A stretch of DNA of 64,000 nucleotides from Vesta saturnalis (GCA_036346205.1 JARFJB010001965.1:5382501-5446500), one strand, 5' to 3'; positions 52,201-56,700 are shown, counted from the first letter of the stretch. A program made the numbers and translations. Notes: generated by a model from the sequence alone, not told the origin.

Positions 52201-53225
52201 CTCTATGGGACTCTTTACTTTTTTCAGCACCGTATGCACTATAAATAAAATACTGTTCATTTTGTGTGGCACTAAAACACCTAACATTTCTTTCAGCGAA
52301 ATTATACCAGCTCCCTCCATTCCATAATGCCCATCTTCATCAATCATACAATCTAATCCATGTCGCATTTCACCAAAAAATAAACAAGGAATTTCATCAT
52401 GTAAAACAAAACTTTGCCCATCATACAAAATAACATCAAGAGTATGTGAATGATGCGGTGTATGTTCGATAGTGCGTTGCAATATTAATGCAACTTCATC
52501 TCTATAAGTTTTTATAGGTATAGGAAACCAAAAATCAACATTGGTTAAATGAACATCATTAACAATTTCTTCTTCAATATTATCTTTTATGAATTTATAA
52601 ATTCCTGCATTTTCGCCGCCAATGGCTAAAAATGATTTGAATCCAATTTTGAAGGAAGTTACGTGCGCCACATTGTCACTGGCGATTTTATTCCAAAAAT
52701 CAAAACGGTTTTCATTAAATTTATAAATTCTTACTTCATTTTGTTCTTTTTGTGGCACGGATAAATAAATATCAGAACCGTAGAAATTTAAAGCCGAATT
52801 ATTAGCTGGCGAAGCAAGCGATATGGTTTGTGAAAGCCTAAAAGTTGTAATTACTATTCTACTCATTAATTTAAAGATAATTACCAAAAATTAGGTTTCG
52901 GAGAATTTAATACAAATTCATACAAATCTAAAGTATCATTTATCAGGAGTAATCTATATTTTGCGTTATCCAGGTTAAAGAAACGTATATGTGAAATTGT
53001 TTTGTGAATTGGCCATGTCCAAAAATGTATCTACAATTAATTTATGTAACATAAAACATTTTTTATTGAATATAACACTTACCAAATTAACGTCATTAAT
53101 TTTATACCAGTTTAATTCTGAAACACTTTCATTAAAAGTGGATAGAACTAATATAACTTCTAGTTTTCTGGATTCGATGTTCCAGTGCTCAAATATTTCC
53201 ACATTATTAATCTTGCATTGCATAT
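5737..53225 (-). CDS. large multi-exon gene for a repeat-rich, probably extracellular protein
   Basis: Nineteen minus-strand exons, listed separately, join with compatible phases at all 18 junctions and all have GT..AG introns. The conceptual protein is about 1,799 residues from the first visible ATG. Residues 1-310 and 1500-1765 carry EAR/EPTP-like blade motifs (aromatic-rich strands such as FFNLDNAKYRLLLI, SFKIGFKSFLAIGG, ETQIYLFKYFDLLQTYTYGY). Residues about 305-420 are charged and polar. Residues about 450-1490 repeat a short strand ending in hydrophobic-Asn-Gly or Asp-Gly (INGT, LNGF, INGI, VDGN, LNGP, INGK, LNGV, INGV, LNGI, VDGR), suggesting a beta-solenoid or propeller array. Many N-X-S/T sequons suggest secretion. 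No signal peptide is visible, and exon 1 starts at an acceptor, so 5' exons are probably missing. No gene name is recognised; insect eggshell proteins of the Nasrat/Closca/Polehole group are one untested candidate. Confidence 0.85.
6016..6308 (-). CDS. host gene exon 18, residues 1669-1765
   Basis: Acceptor CCTTTTTAG, donor GTTAGT, two bases complete an Asp codon from exon 17, 7 kb away. Begins IWKFVPRGSGVGLSLSNGNK and contains NNFITSCDDGDIVVMNVGID. If unspliced it would end three codons later at TGA (peptide ...FIKVS), so this could instead be the terminal exon. Confidence 0.88.
6455..6865 (-). repeat. hairpin-bearing dispersed repeat, copy A
   Basis: Inverse match to 44510-44915. Core hairpin at 6701-6764: ACCGGTC..ACGGCCA pairs with TGGCCGT..GACCGGT, with an inner TTGGAGG/CCTCCAA stem. 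On the minus strand its 5' part contains TGATGA, a GATACATGTATC palindrome and GAAACG (about 6815-6850). No coding seen. Family unknown. Confidence 0.7.
6866..7500. other. intronic AT-rich stretch, nothing recognised
   Basis: No credible coding, RNA gene or repeat structure seen by eye. Confidence 0.5.
7508..7702. repeat. (CA)n/(CACG)n and (TA)n microsatellite
   Basis: CA-rich degenerate array passing into a pure CA run and then a TA run at about 7680-7702. Open frames here are artefacts. Confidence 0.95.
8044..8910 (+). pseudogene. Gypsy gag remnant with zinc knuckles
   Basis: Begins MFQKFANLNQNPPTIQ at 8044 and is interrupted by stops from about 8141. Near 8773-8880 the reading frame shows CLKCARNTHNSKQC and CGFCSRLGHVEKAC, two CCHC-like knuckles typical of Gag nucleocapsid. 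Confidence 0.75.
9015..10090 (+). pseudogene. Gypsy protease and reverse transcriptase remnant
   Basis: A protease-like VDSGAGQTLLNKS (about 9030-9070) is followed by RT blocks: VRVEQELETLENQGTI, SDWAFPLLIISKSDAPYVCV (9370-9420), FIPRINNLL, YHCSLDQVKSYLHVPVD, SYSFNRLSFGIKIAPNDF. The expected Y.DD active site (about 9710-9735) is degraded to CFDN followed by a frameshift. Then LNKEKCEFFKAKVRYLGYVI and FLGMATYYSKFIRDTSSL follow. Dead copy. Confidence 0.85.
10100..10646 (+). pseudogene. Gypsy RNase H remnant
   Basis: Contains PIAFASLSKAEMNYSQLDRE then ALAIVFALKKMYYYVYGRKC, the standard RNase H middle region with the catalytic Glu context. Open from 10215 to 10646; upstream half is in another frame. 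Confidence 0.8.
10640..11310 (+). pseudogene. Gypsy integrase remnant
   Basis: The HHCC domain reads HQIVLYELHDTHVSIVKMKQ with CQDCGQ. In the core, the first catalytic Asp of the usual H.DYAG motif is Asn (VHMNYAGLF), and the second DN is lost (SYNATILKNETF). The PGHPSTNGLA block near 11160-11195 is kept. A stop at 11068 and a frameshift separate the two halves. Confidence 0.8.
12349..12580 (-). mobile_element. tRNA-derived SINE, minus copy
   Basis: Inverse complement of the SINE at 12725-12940: shares GAAACGTCGCGCTATAAAAG and the AACTGTGGAAATAGGCC tail. The tRNA-like head lies near 12500-12570 and is more decayed than in its partner. Lies head-to-head with the plus copy. Confidence 0.75.
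12685..12732. repeat. (TA)n microsatellite
   Basis: Pure TA run between the two SINE copies. Confidence 0.95.
12725..12940 (+). mobile_element. tRNA-derived SINE, plus copy
   Basis: The tRNA-like head has a box A-like TCTCAGTGGTAAAGG (about 12747-12761) and box B-like AGTTCGAATCT (12789-12799). A body follows with CTGATGACGGAAGC-loop-GCTTCCGAAACG (12842-12872), then the tail. The A-to-B spacing fits an internal Pol III promoter. No functional tRNA fold is claimed. Confidence 0.78.
13284..13674 (-). CDS. host gene exon 17, residues 1538-1667
   Basis: Acceptor CTCTTTTAG, donor GTACAG, 50-bp intron upstream. Continues the EAR-like part: SHLLAWFNTSFHEISI, YDGDLVFLVSKSSAY, TNIWKFHHQELVPLYKLE, ending KMYRKWKVSE. 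Four cysteine-poor blades with frequent aromatics; no catalytic signature is seen. Confidence 0.9.
13725..13862 (-). CDS. host gene exon 16, residues 1492-1537
   Basis: Acceptor TACTTTTAG, donor GTATGA, 46 codons, phase 0 both sides. Reads ETQIYLFKYFDLLQTYTYGY then ETVHHFK, an EAR-like blade. An LTR retrotransposon begins only 26 bp beyond its acceptor. Confidence 0.9.
13889..14985 (+). repeat. left terminal direct repeat of the LTR element
   Basis: Matches 17199-18425 with many substitutions and a 290-bp length difference. Includes a (GA)n tract at 14693-14720. Confidence 0.75.
15190..16080 (+). pseudogene. gag remnant of the LTR element
   Basis: Frame pieces give LEDLKEVVRNQGRFLEMLLG, a Gly/Asn/Ser-rich linker, SGDDYLRAAKTCLEAGAPET, YRLFDPPISEGVILYEIMRQ and a decayed zinc-knuckle PPPCWIHNATT. 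Composition is more GC-rich than the surroundings. Interrupted at 15518, 15764 and about 15848. Confidence 0.65.
16085..16838 (+). pseudogene. RT and integrase-tail remnants of the LTR element
   Basis: ELRQFIFNYVDDLLVVS (about 16115-16165) contains the RT YVDD active site. Then EEKFLGHY..TTTGVK matches the post-catalytic Gypsy block. From 16569 an 89-codon frame with ARVGDFE and DDYVLLKESNISDAKPYPNV resembles an integrase C-terminal domain. Most of RT, RNase H and the integrase core is deleted. Confidence 0.7.
17199..18425 (+). repeat. right terminal direct repeat of the LTR element
   Basis: Second copy of the 13889-14985 repeat. The segment 17230-17520 has no counterpart in the left copy. 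Confidence 0.75.
18900..20522. other. intron 15 remainder, nothing recognised
   Basis: AT-rich, no coding or RNA signals seen apart from short chance frames. Confidence 0.5.
20523..20939 (-). CDS. host gene exon 15, residues 1353-1491
   Basis: Acceptor TATCCTTAG, donor GTAAGT, 139 codons. Contains NVTFDNNVLVRNNIQIFGAV, a VDGR turn, and several sequons (NVT, NLT, NWT). It ends with a charged helix-like EEKRLMKLSVESGII leading to the C-terminal EAR-like part. Confidence 0.92.
20990..21448 (-). CDS. host gene exon 14, residues 1200-1352
   Basis: Acceptor CACTTTAG, donor GTAGGT, 153 codons, phase 0 both sides. The clearest repeat stretch: LIVNETINGVDFSEFVQDI, GGSITFTQPVYVEEELIAED, VFLNGIDLNNWIENAV, then LVNGYIV. 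Period is about 45-50 residues. A 50-bp intron follows. Confidence 0.92.
21498..21646 (-). CDS. host gene exon 13, residues 1151-1199
   Basis: Acceptor TTTGTAG, donor GTTTGT. Two bases complete an Asp codon. Sequence includes PYINNLIINGFVNNLYLNEF. Followed by a 49-bp intron. Confidence 0.86.
22034..22287 (-). mobile_element. Penelope-like terminus with inverted end
   Basis: Ends are 44-bp inverted repeats (left starts TTTTTAATGGTGTATTCGTA; right is its near-complement). On the minus strand the body matches 3700-3905, including CTGACGAAGATAAC and the GAAACG motif. A short inverted copy of the terminus follows, an arrangement known from Penelope elements. Confidence 0.7.
22380..22610 (-). repeat. 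GT-microsatellite-linked repeat, fragment
   Basis: On the minus strand a GTGTGTGCGCG-type tract (22555-22605) is followed by GAAACAGCTGTATATTTCAA (about 22400-22425), the same order as at 29950-30230 and 31090-31700. Confidence 0.55.
23180..23565 (-). mobile_element. tRNA-derived SINE
   Basis: On the minus strand a tRNA-like head carries box A TGGTAGCGTAGTGG (complement at 23533-23546) and box B GGTTTGATTCCC (complement at 23488-23499). A body of about 300 bp follows. A fragment of the same family lies at 62610-62685. Confidence 0.75.
24180..25095 (-). pseudogene. jockey/CR1-type LINE ORF2 remnant (endonuclease and RT start)
   Basis: The endonuclease part reads SLILGDFKYHNRIW, PQGTTFEKSLIS, FSAIDLSLTSPSLALDLLW and DSHHSKHFPILLEL. 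The GDFN motif is GDFK and the SDHFP motif is SKHFP, so two catalytic positions are lost. The start of the RT domain (ANHLANYFQSIS) lies near 24290-24350. Stops and frameshifts are frequent. Confidence 0.8.
25895..26710. repeat. (GTGTAC)n hexanucleotide satellite
   Basis: Core about 26020-26630 of GTGTAC units, flanked by degenerate GT-rich margins. Long frames on both strands are artefacts. Confidence 0.98.
26940..29950 (-). mobile_element. hAT-family DNA transposon (ZMYM/TTF-type), degenerate
   Basis: A minus-strand transposase covers 26973-29260. Near the right side a C-rich run (29928-29940) beside GGGAGGGGCTAAATTG looks like a hAT-type end. No clean matching left inverted repeat was identified, so both limits are approximate. 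Confidence 0.7.
26973..29260 (-). pseudogene. hAT transposase with TTF-type and DUF4371-like regions, inactivated
   Basis: N-terminal part (28872-28660) shows TTF-type material. The middle reads across frames as GASFISGRVGGF-like and HCMAHRLNL-like blocks at about 28030-28145. The C-terminal dimerisation region is open at 27278-26973: FPNVYRFIQLALTLPISSTS, AIASIESDITKSL, LDDILEEFIQ. Only the Cys-Glu of the usual SCERSFS block remains and the rest is deleted. Many stops. Confidence 0.8.
29950..30710 (+). repeat. GT-microsatellite-linked repeat, copy 1
   Basis: A short GT/GC-rich tract (29960-30030) is followed by GAAACAGCTGTATATTTCAA (30177) and then about 500 bp matching 31640-32100 at low identity. 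Confidence 0.6.
31085..32100 (+). repeat. GT-microsatellite-linked repeat, copy 2, with (GTGTGC)n array
   Basis: Array at 31085-31560 (GTGTGC and GCGTGC units), then AAACAGCTGTATATTTAAAA (31647) and about 450 bp parallel to copy 1, including a shared TATCCTAAAAAA and TAGGTTG stretch. Confidence 0.65.
32262..32410 (+). repeat. short direct repeat pair
   Basis: CCAAATTCTAAACTATAGACGTAGA recurs about 110 bp on as CCAAATTCTGAACTATAGACGTAGA. No function seen. Confidence 0.7.
33003..33354 (-). CDS. host gene exon 12, residues 1033-1149
   Basis: Acceptor TACTTTTAG, donor GTATGT, phase 0 in and phase 1 out. Opens with GDLYLQALKLSNYGG, parallel to exon 7's DLYVLNSAD. Includes SINGPINISGDVIINYDTEV and NDFLNGVSISYM. 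An 11.4-kb intron, the longest here, follows. Confidence 0.9.
33400..33518 (-). CDS. host gene exon 11, residues 994-1032
   Basis: Acceptor ATTTATTTAG, donor GTAAGT. Two bases complete an Asn codon. Reads LHVNGNLSISNINGKIVNEF, two NG turns 11 residues apart. A 45-bp intron separates it from exon 12. Confidence 0.88.
33520..35900. other. intron 10 AT-rich stretch
   Basis: No coding, RNA or mobile-element signal recognised before the satellite at 35910. Confidence 0.5.
35910..36460. repeat. (CA)n, (ACACTC)n, (GCAC)n and (TA)n compound satellite
   Basis: CA-rich start, ACACTC hexamers at about 36110-36320, GCAC tetramers to 36390, then a pure TA run 36393-36450. Lies 125 bp past exon 10's donor. 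Confidence 0.97.
36585..37263 (-). CDS. host gene exon 10, residues 767-993
   Basis: One of the two longest exons (679 bp): acceptor TCTTTTAG, donor GTAAGG, phase 0 in and phase 1 out. Starts TDGYAHIDSAKSF and carries several repeat turns (KTLNGPVVFKNLAIQGLYG, NVIVEGNLDGPIDEF, NANSMNGEMF, ESLLNGDMQIK) plus a charged LSKTRQQEVLAKY segment. Confidence 0.9.
37511..37601. repeat. short hairpin element
   Basis: CCAGGTAACCGTTTTTACTGGC (37511-37532) pairs with GCCAGTAAAAACTGTTTAACC...GG (37578-37601) around a 45-nt loop. MITE-like. Confidence 0.7.
38383..38620. repeat. inner palindromic module of the foldback element
   Basis: AGCGAAGGCTGTTTCGGCG (38383) pairs with CGCCGAAACAGCCTTCGCT (38602-38620), and AGATAACCGATCCTATTCG (38424) pairs with the complement at 38564-38582. 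A third AGATAACCGATCGTATTCGA lies at 41671-41690. Confidence 0.75.
38670..38860. repeat. degenerate (TTGATT)n tract
   Basis: Irregular repeats of TTGATTGA and TTTGATTGAGA within the loop of the foldback element. Confidence 0.8.
39393..40330. repeat. (GTGTCC)n hexanucleotide satellite
   Basis: GT-rich degenerate lead (39393-39540), GTGTCC core (39541-40195) with a GCGTCC sub-block near 39722-39788, then GT and GTGTCT margins. Directly abuts the foldback element. Confidence 0.98.
40340..41480. repeat. inverted-repeat element enclosing a two-exon-like mini ORF
   Basis: The left arm has several degenerate ~80-bp direct units (GACAAGTGTAGG..TTCGCCC). The segment 40582-40640 (TTGTATTCTAATAAGGAGGC and following) is the inverse of 41266-41326. 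The centre (40853-41159) holds the coding-like segment. Confidence 0.65.
40853..41159 (+). pseudogene. acidic two-exon-like ORF, unrecognised
   Basis: Exon-like 40853-40958 reads DDNSVVKNDEKENASESG and on to a TAA codon just before a GTAAGA donor. After a 91-bp intron ending TTTTACAG, the second part (41050-41159) reads TEKPNEKEVLTEFLSNKKDS to TAA. The intron contains a near-copy of the second part's end, so this may be a tandem duplication instead of true splicing. One in-frame stop (40952). No family recognised. Confidence 0.4.
42165..42955. repeat. (ACACAG)n hexanucleotide satellite
   Basis: Nearly uninterrupted ACACAG units; complement is CTGTGT, the same unit as the 1-1727 array but in the opposite orientation. 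Six-frame ORFs are artefacts. Confidence 0.98.
43237..43960 (-). pseudogene. second mariner transposase remnant
   Basis: Minus frames give SRSVLPKTATTPEIVEK, then YLPKGETINCEYYAKLL-like and DIFHQDNARADISV across frameshifts, then APSDFQQFPRFKIFLGVKRF (43434 onward) and a C-terminal RWMKCSQLKVYVEK. Different subfamily from the copy at 47034-48254. A deletion removes the region of the HPPYSPDL motif. Confidence 0.8.
44510..44915 (+). repeat. hairpin-bearing dispersed repeat, copy B
   Basis: Inverse complement of 6455-6865: TCAAGAACAGTAAGAG, ACCGGTCGACG, GCCTCCAATGTGGCCG, CCACAATTGAAATTATTT, CATCCTACTGTCTTGGAAAC and AATAAATG occur in the same order. The hairpin is more decayed than in copy A. 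Confidence 0.7.
44916..45953. other. intron 9 remainder
   Basis: AT-rich; nothing recognised. Confidence 0.5.
45954..46136 (-). CDS. host gene exon 9, residues 706-766
   Basis: Acceptor ATATTTCAG, 61 codons, phase 0 both sides. Contains ANINTILVDGNIIVSNNYNG, two repeat turns in succession. The donor is GTTGGT, weaker than others, chosen because it keeps phase with exon 10. An 8.7-kb repeat-filled intron follows. Confidence 0.8.
46188..46345 (-). CDS. host gene exon 8, residues 654-705
   Basis: Acceptor CTACTTAG, donor GTTTGT, 53-bp intron upstream and 51-bp downstream. Contains QLIVEDSINGIKPDT and NQSLSGMFVFNDLEV. The GTTTGT donor is the only one tested in this stretch that keeps the next exon in frame; other GTs give stops. 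Confidence 0.82.
46399..46498 (-). CDS. host gene exon 7, residues 620-652
   Basis: A 100-bp exon, acceptor AATTTTAG, donor GTTAGA, phase 0 in and phase 1 out. It reads DLYVLNSADIQYLNGFKFPE, a clean example of the 'strand plus LNG' unit. It is recoverable only because both neighbours force its frame. Confidence 0.82.
46733..46992 (-). CDS. host gene exon 6, residues 534-619
   Basis: Acceptor TTTGTAG, donor GTAAGT; two bases complete the Asp codon started in exon 5. The sequence includes LETLNLDSVEMLGDITVENV, a repeat strand pair. A 234-bp intron follows. Confidence 0.88.
47034..48254 (+). mobile_element. mariner transposon filling intron 5 of the host gene
   Basis: Terminal inverted repeats of about 30 bp (left begins CGAAGGATGTACAGTATTT, right ends with the near-complement CTGTACATCCCTCG) are flanked by the TA duplication typical of mariner. 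The element is about 1.22 kb and sits on the strand opposite to the gene. It leaves about 13 bp to the donor side and about 41 bp to the acceptor side. Confidence 0.9.
47176..48212 (+). pseudogene. mariner transposase (DD34D type), inactivated
   Basis: The N-terminal HTH region (VIKYLQKKSLTSKEIHTDM...) is interrupted by stops near 47332, 47447 and 47561. The catalytic core is open from 47612: VTVDDGWVHHFDTESKQQS (first Asp), FHQDDAPVHK (second Asp) and HPPYSPDLTPSDFYLFPKLK (third Asp). A frameshift near 48130 separates the usual C-terminal segment MLEHMWDKCLHVQGDYVEK. All three catalytic aspartates remain, but the stops and frameshift make it non-functional. Confidence 0.9.
48270..48526 (-). 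CDS. host gene exon 5, residues 448-532
   Basis: Acceptor ATTTTTAG, donor GTATAT, joined to exon 4 across a 45-bp intron. Holds ANGI and INGT repeat turns (TVTINGTLTFQKAVEVIG). Its donor lies only about a dozen bases from the end of a mariner transposon. The exon is intact despite that insertion. Confidence 0.88.
48572..48945 (-). CDS. host gene exon 4, residues 323-447, charged linker
   Basis: Acceptor after a long pyrimidine tract (TTTTTTTTAG), donor GTAAGT, phase 0 in and phase 2 out. Polar, Lys/Glu/Asn-rich with possible coiled coil (REDLQSSVDNLKKNLDETK), then the first strand of the repeat region (LTLFDGLKVFGEVKFESV). The 3.2-kb intron upstream carries a LINE 3' end. Confidence 0.88.
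49000..50690. other. intron 3, first part
   Basis: AT-rich with a small (GAGC)n/(GAGT)n and GT tract at 50310-50395. No coding supported. Confidence 0.5.
50770..50995 (+). pseudogene. GC-rich Ala/Pro/Thr coding-like fragment
   Basis: Open frame with a KFVKKKKIDLPVLRKDKK lead, then VTPATAPAVAVLPPQATASS. Composition differs from the flanks. Possibly a 5' ORF1 fragment of the LINE that follows; not recognised. Confidence 0.3.
51235..52050 (+). mobile_element. LINE 3' end (RT C-terminal half and tail)
   Basis: GQSTVLGPFIFHMYVNDMEQ then LYYSLYAYDTSIVIS matches the RT palm; the YADD active site is YAYD, so a catalytic Asp is Tyr. Later KILINK and TIQFLGVTRDEHLSCKAH follow. It ends in a poly(A) run (51992-52005) and AATAAAGATTTATTATTATT. 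Stops are present from 51520. Confidence 0.8.
52159..52837 (-). CDS. host gene exon 3, residues 97-322, EAR-like propeller region
   Basis: Acceptor CTTTTAG, donor GTAAGT, 679 bp. The first base completes a Trp codon begun in exon 2; the intron between them is 47 bp. Contains repeated blade motifs: DIYLSVPQKEQNEVRIYKF, HVTSFKIGFKSFLAIGGENA, ALILQRTIEHTPHHSHTLDV. It ends in a charged helix-like stretch (EIEIEKLIETRKELE) that leads into exon 4. Confidence 0.9.
52885..53030 (-). CDS. host gene exon 2, residues 48-96
   Basis: Acceptor AATTGTAG, donor GTAATT. Separated from exon 1 by a 52-bp intron; phase 0 in, phase 2 out. Translates as HFWTWPIHKTISHIRFFNLD and onward to an aromatic-rich EAR-like strand (YRLLLINDTLDLYEF). 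It is short, and its frame is fixed by both neighbours. Confidence 0.85.
53083..53225 (-). CDS. host gene exon 1 (first visible), residues 1-47
   Basis: Bounded upstream by TTTGCAG and downstream by GTAAGTG-type donor (CACTTAC on plus). The frame opens two bases before an ATG. The peptide (IFEHWNIESRKLEVILVL...) looks internal: no signal peptide, and the EAR-like pattern already runs. Probably not the true first coding exon. Confidence 0.75.
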
Positions 53226-53860
53226 CTGCAAATTAACCACAATTTAATGCGCAAATTGTTGCAATTTTTGGGTACAATTAGTAATTAGACAAAATAGGAC
53301 GGAAAACAGTATTATTTAAAAAAATTCATCTTAGGTTATATTAACATAAATGATTTCTAAAAACATCTTTATAATAAAAGAAATCTGCTCTTAAAATTGT
53401 TTAAGTAAAGCTATTAATTAAATTAAGTGCACTAAATTCCAAAAGATAATTAAAAAAGCGAGAGTTTAGGATCTAAAAAAATTTGTGGTCGTAGAAAATG
53501 GAAAAAAATACTCTTCAAGTCTGGACTAAAACAGCTGCTTTATTTTACATCATGTTGCCCCATTATCACACTATTAGTGGTCAAATACGCTGTCTCCTAT
53601 GAATTTTGGAGCTCAATTAATACCTTAATAACAACCACGTGTGTGAAAACAGCAAAAAATTATAGCAGACAATTTTCCGAATATAACGTCCATTGGCGCA
53701 CGTTTATCGTTTATTAACAGAAAACTAAAGAATAGCGAATTATTTGCTGGCAAATCATAAAATTAAAAAATTCATTCAGAACGACATACTATCAAGGGTA
53801 TTCAAATTCACCACCGAAACTCCACCAAATATCTTTGACTTACAGTATGCTATTCACGAA
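53226..53860. other. upstream of the first visible exon
   Basis: AT-rich. No exon with a compatible donor was found within several hundred bases of the exon 1 acceptor. Confidence 0.5.
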
Positions 53861-53867
53861 GTGAAAA

Positions 53868-54190
53868 AAAGCAAACTGAAAGCACATCTTCGTTGGCACA
53901 AAAATATCTTCATTAAGATGCAAATCTGCCCTGAAAATTAGATCGACTTACAGTGGGAGTCGCGGGGTGAAACTCACCCCTAAAGAATAGAAAAAATTCT
54001 ACAAAGCAAACTAATAGCATATTTTGGTTTACACAAAATATTAAGATATACCCTGAGAATTAGATCGACTTACAGTTGGACTGACGGGGTGCACTTCACC
54101 CCCAAAGAATTAAAAAAATTATAGAAAACAAACCGAACGCTGGAGCACGTTTTCGTTTGTACAAAAGTATCTTCTTTAATTTACCCTGAA
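53868..54190. repeat. tandem array of ~122-133-bp units, orientation 1
   Basis: About 2.3 units. CCCTGAAAATTAGATCGACT recurs at 53929 and 54051. Each unit holds the palindrome GGGGTG..CACCCC. Inverse of the array at 58775-59215. Confidence 0.8.
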
Positions 54191-54229
54191 ACACACACAG
54201 ATACACGCACGCGCACGCGCGCGTGAACA

Positions 54230-54530
54230 CGCTCGCACGGACACACGCATGCTGGTGGGTTGAATGAGGGTTAACATTTACATAAGCTAAAACATCAATA
54301 ACATTTTCGTCTGTTCTACCTCTGCGTTGTCTTCGGTACACAGGAAGATTCACATTTCCAGTAGTATGCACACGGTGTGCGAGTCGGAGAAAACTCTTCT
54401 GCTGCGATGCCGTCTGTTTGGGTACTGTAGTGCATACACTCCAGCAGCAACGGTTGCATTTCTCATACATTCAAAATAAACTGCCAACATATAAAATGCA
54501 TCTTCATTTGTAAGAATCATTTTGATACGA
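54230..54530 (-). pseudogene. DUF4817-like HTH domain of a transposase
   Basis: Minus frames read MILTNEDAFYMLAVYFECMR, NATVAAGVYALQYPNRRH, then after a frameshift near 54365 LAHRVHTTGNVNLPVYRRQR and ENVIDVLAYVNVNPHSTHQ. This matches the arthropod HTH domain found at the N-terminus of mariner-related transposases. No catalytic domain follows. Confidence 0.65.
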
Positions 54531-54599
54531 AAAGATAAAGAAAGCCTATTAAATGCAACACGATGAATAATTTTTGACATATGCGTGAAAATCATAGCT

Positions 54600-56700
54600 T
54601 GCTTGTTTTCAACAGGGAATTTATTTTATATCTTACATGGCCCTCTTTACTAATTTTGTTTTCATCAGTAAATCGTAATTCATATTTTAAACTGTATTTG
54701 TTGTTGCTGGGCAAATATCGGTTTTTATTGATATTTTATGCTTTTGATTTACTAACACATCGCTTGAAATCAAATATAACATTCTTATATAATTAAAAAA
54801 ATTTTAAATTTATCACATTATTTTATAATTTGTTCTCATTGTTAGTAGCGACAGCATTACATTTAGGTAATCTAGCGGCAACCCTAACATTAGTATGATA
54901 ACAGTTTAAATTACTGCACACCAATGTAAGATCTTTTCATCCAGGCTAAATTTAATAATTTCCGTTAACGCGAAATAGCCTACTAGACGTTGGAAGAACA
55001 ATTCCCGCCATTTATTAAAATCGGTGAAGCAGAACCTGAATTAAAGGCGTTTTTTCGTAACAAGGCTCCCACTCTCCCCCACCCCTTATGTGAAGAGATA
55101 GACTAAAACTTGTCAGATAAAAAATATGCAGAATTTGTCGAGGAATCTGATTATTATATTTAATATGCCCCTTATTTAAGTAAATTTTGAAAAATTTTGC
55201 TTTTTAAAATTTTAACTGTCAAATACGCCCTCTAGCGATGGACCTACAATTCTGAAAATAATTTCCAAGCGTTTCTCGAGGCCACTTTTGTTATAAAAAT
55301 TTTTTTCCCGAACCTGTGCTATAATCCATTCCTGAGATGGCCGACGGCCGTTCTTAGTTAGCCACCCGGTACATTTGACGTGCTTCCTGACTATAAAAAA
55401 ATGTATGAAGTTAAAAAATGTTTTAAAAATATACGCTATATACATATAGTATGGTATTCATAATTATTTTGCATAAACATAGAGGGTACGTATACACTCC
55501 CTCAATAGATTATAACTAAAGATCGGAATTATATGAAAAAAAATTCGTTGAAATATATCATAAAATATGCAGGAATAACTCAAAATTATGAAAAATCACC
55601 CTTTAAGAAAACTTATGAGTGTGTATCCTAGATTATTTTTTCAAAAACTTTTAATTTGTTCACCACTGTACATTTAGAGGGTGAGAAACCAAAAACAGTT
55701 CTTTTCAAAAATCTTCTACCACTTGAATGTTTCGCATTAAAGATATACCACTACTTTCTATTTTTTTTATAATTTCCGCTAGTTTACCAAAATTTTCCCT
55801 AACGTAGGCTAATTTTTCATAACAATCACCGCATTGATTGCTTGTTGAACTAGTTGTGTAAATATAGAAGAATTATCGAGGGATTTATGTGCATAGACCT
55901 CCGACTGTTAGGGCTGTTCGCTATTACACGTGAGGAATGGGGGTGCCTCCACAACAGTTTTTGCTCGATAATGTCAATCCGCAAAATTACGTTAATTAAT
56001 TCACTAACAGGGCGCACTTAAAAAAACACAATCCCCCGACGTTATCGCGTTAAGGACATGCGCCCTTAACGTTCACTTAAGTGCAAACTGTAGTGCAGAG
56101 AAGTACTACGTCAACAGTAACGATAATTTTTTAACTCCAAACGGACTGATATATTGTATCTTGACAGAAACACGACGCAATCTATAAGGCGCACTTCCCA
56201 AATGACATCAGCGGAAACATGATCAACCAAACAACTTATGAAGGTGATCTCATAATTCGCCAATTTAGATGTGAACTTTTCTTGTCAACAAATACCTTTT
56301 ACTTTTAAAACCCTATTATAACAATTTACAGGAAAACAATTTATAGTCAACTTTGAAATTTCTGTTTTCCAATTATCTAACCCATGGAAAATTGGGGAGA
56401 ATTGCGCGTAGTGCCTGAGTTTCCGGTTGGAAAGATTCCGAGTTGCGCGCATTTTATGGAAATAAGAATTTCGAAGTGGGCGCACTACCTGATTTATTCG
56501 TGCCAGGTAAACAAGCTTGTTACTGATGCCACAAATGACGCAATAACATGGAAATGTTTGCCCTATAATTAAAACAGTGGTAGTACTGTTAAGGAGACCT
56601 TACACTAGGGTCAATAGCGCAGGGTAGTGTGGGAGTTACCCACTAAAAACACCCCCGATCTTTACGTGTCTTCCCCTGAAACTGCTGTTGGCATTATTTA
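54600..56700. other. gene-free AT-rich stretch
   Basis: Scattered short repeats but no supported gene. Confidence 0.45.

Noticed and set aside
55212..55445. Minus ORF with VKCTGWLTKNGRRPSQEW
   Set aside because: No family match by eye and no neighbouring splice or coding support; it reads like non-coding mobile DNA.
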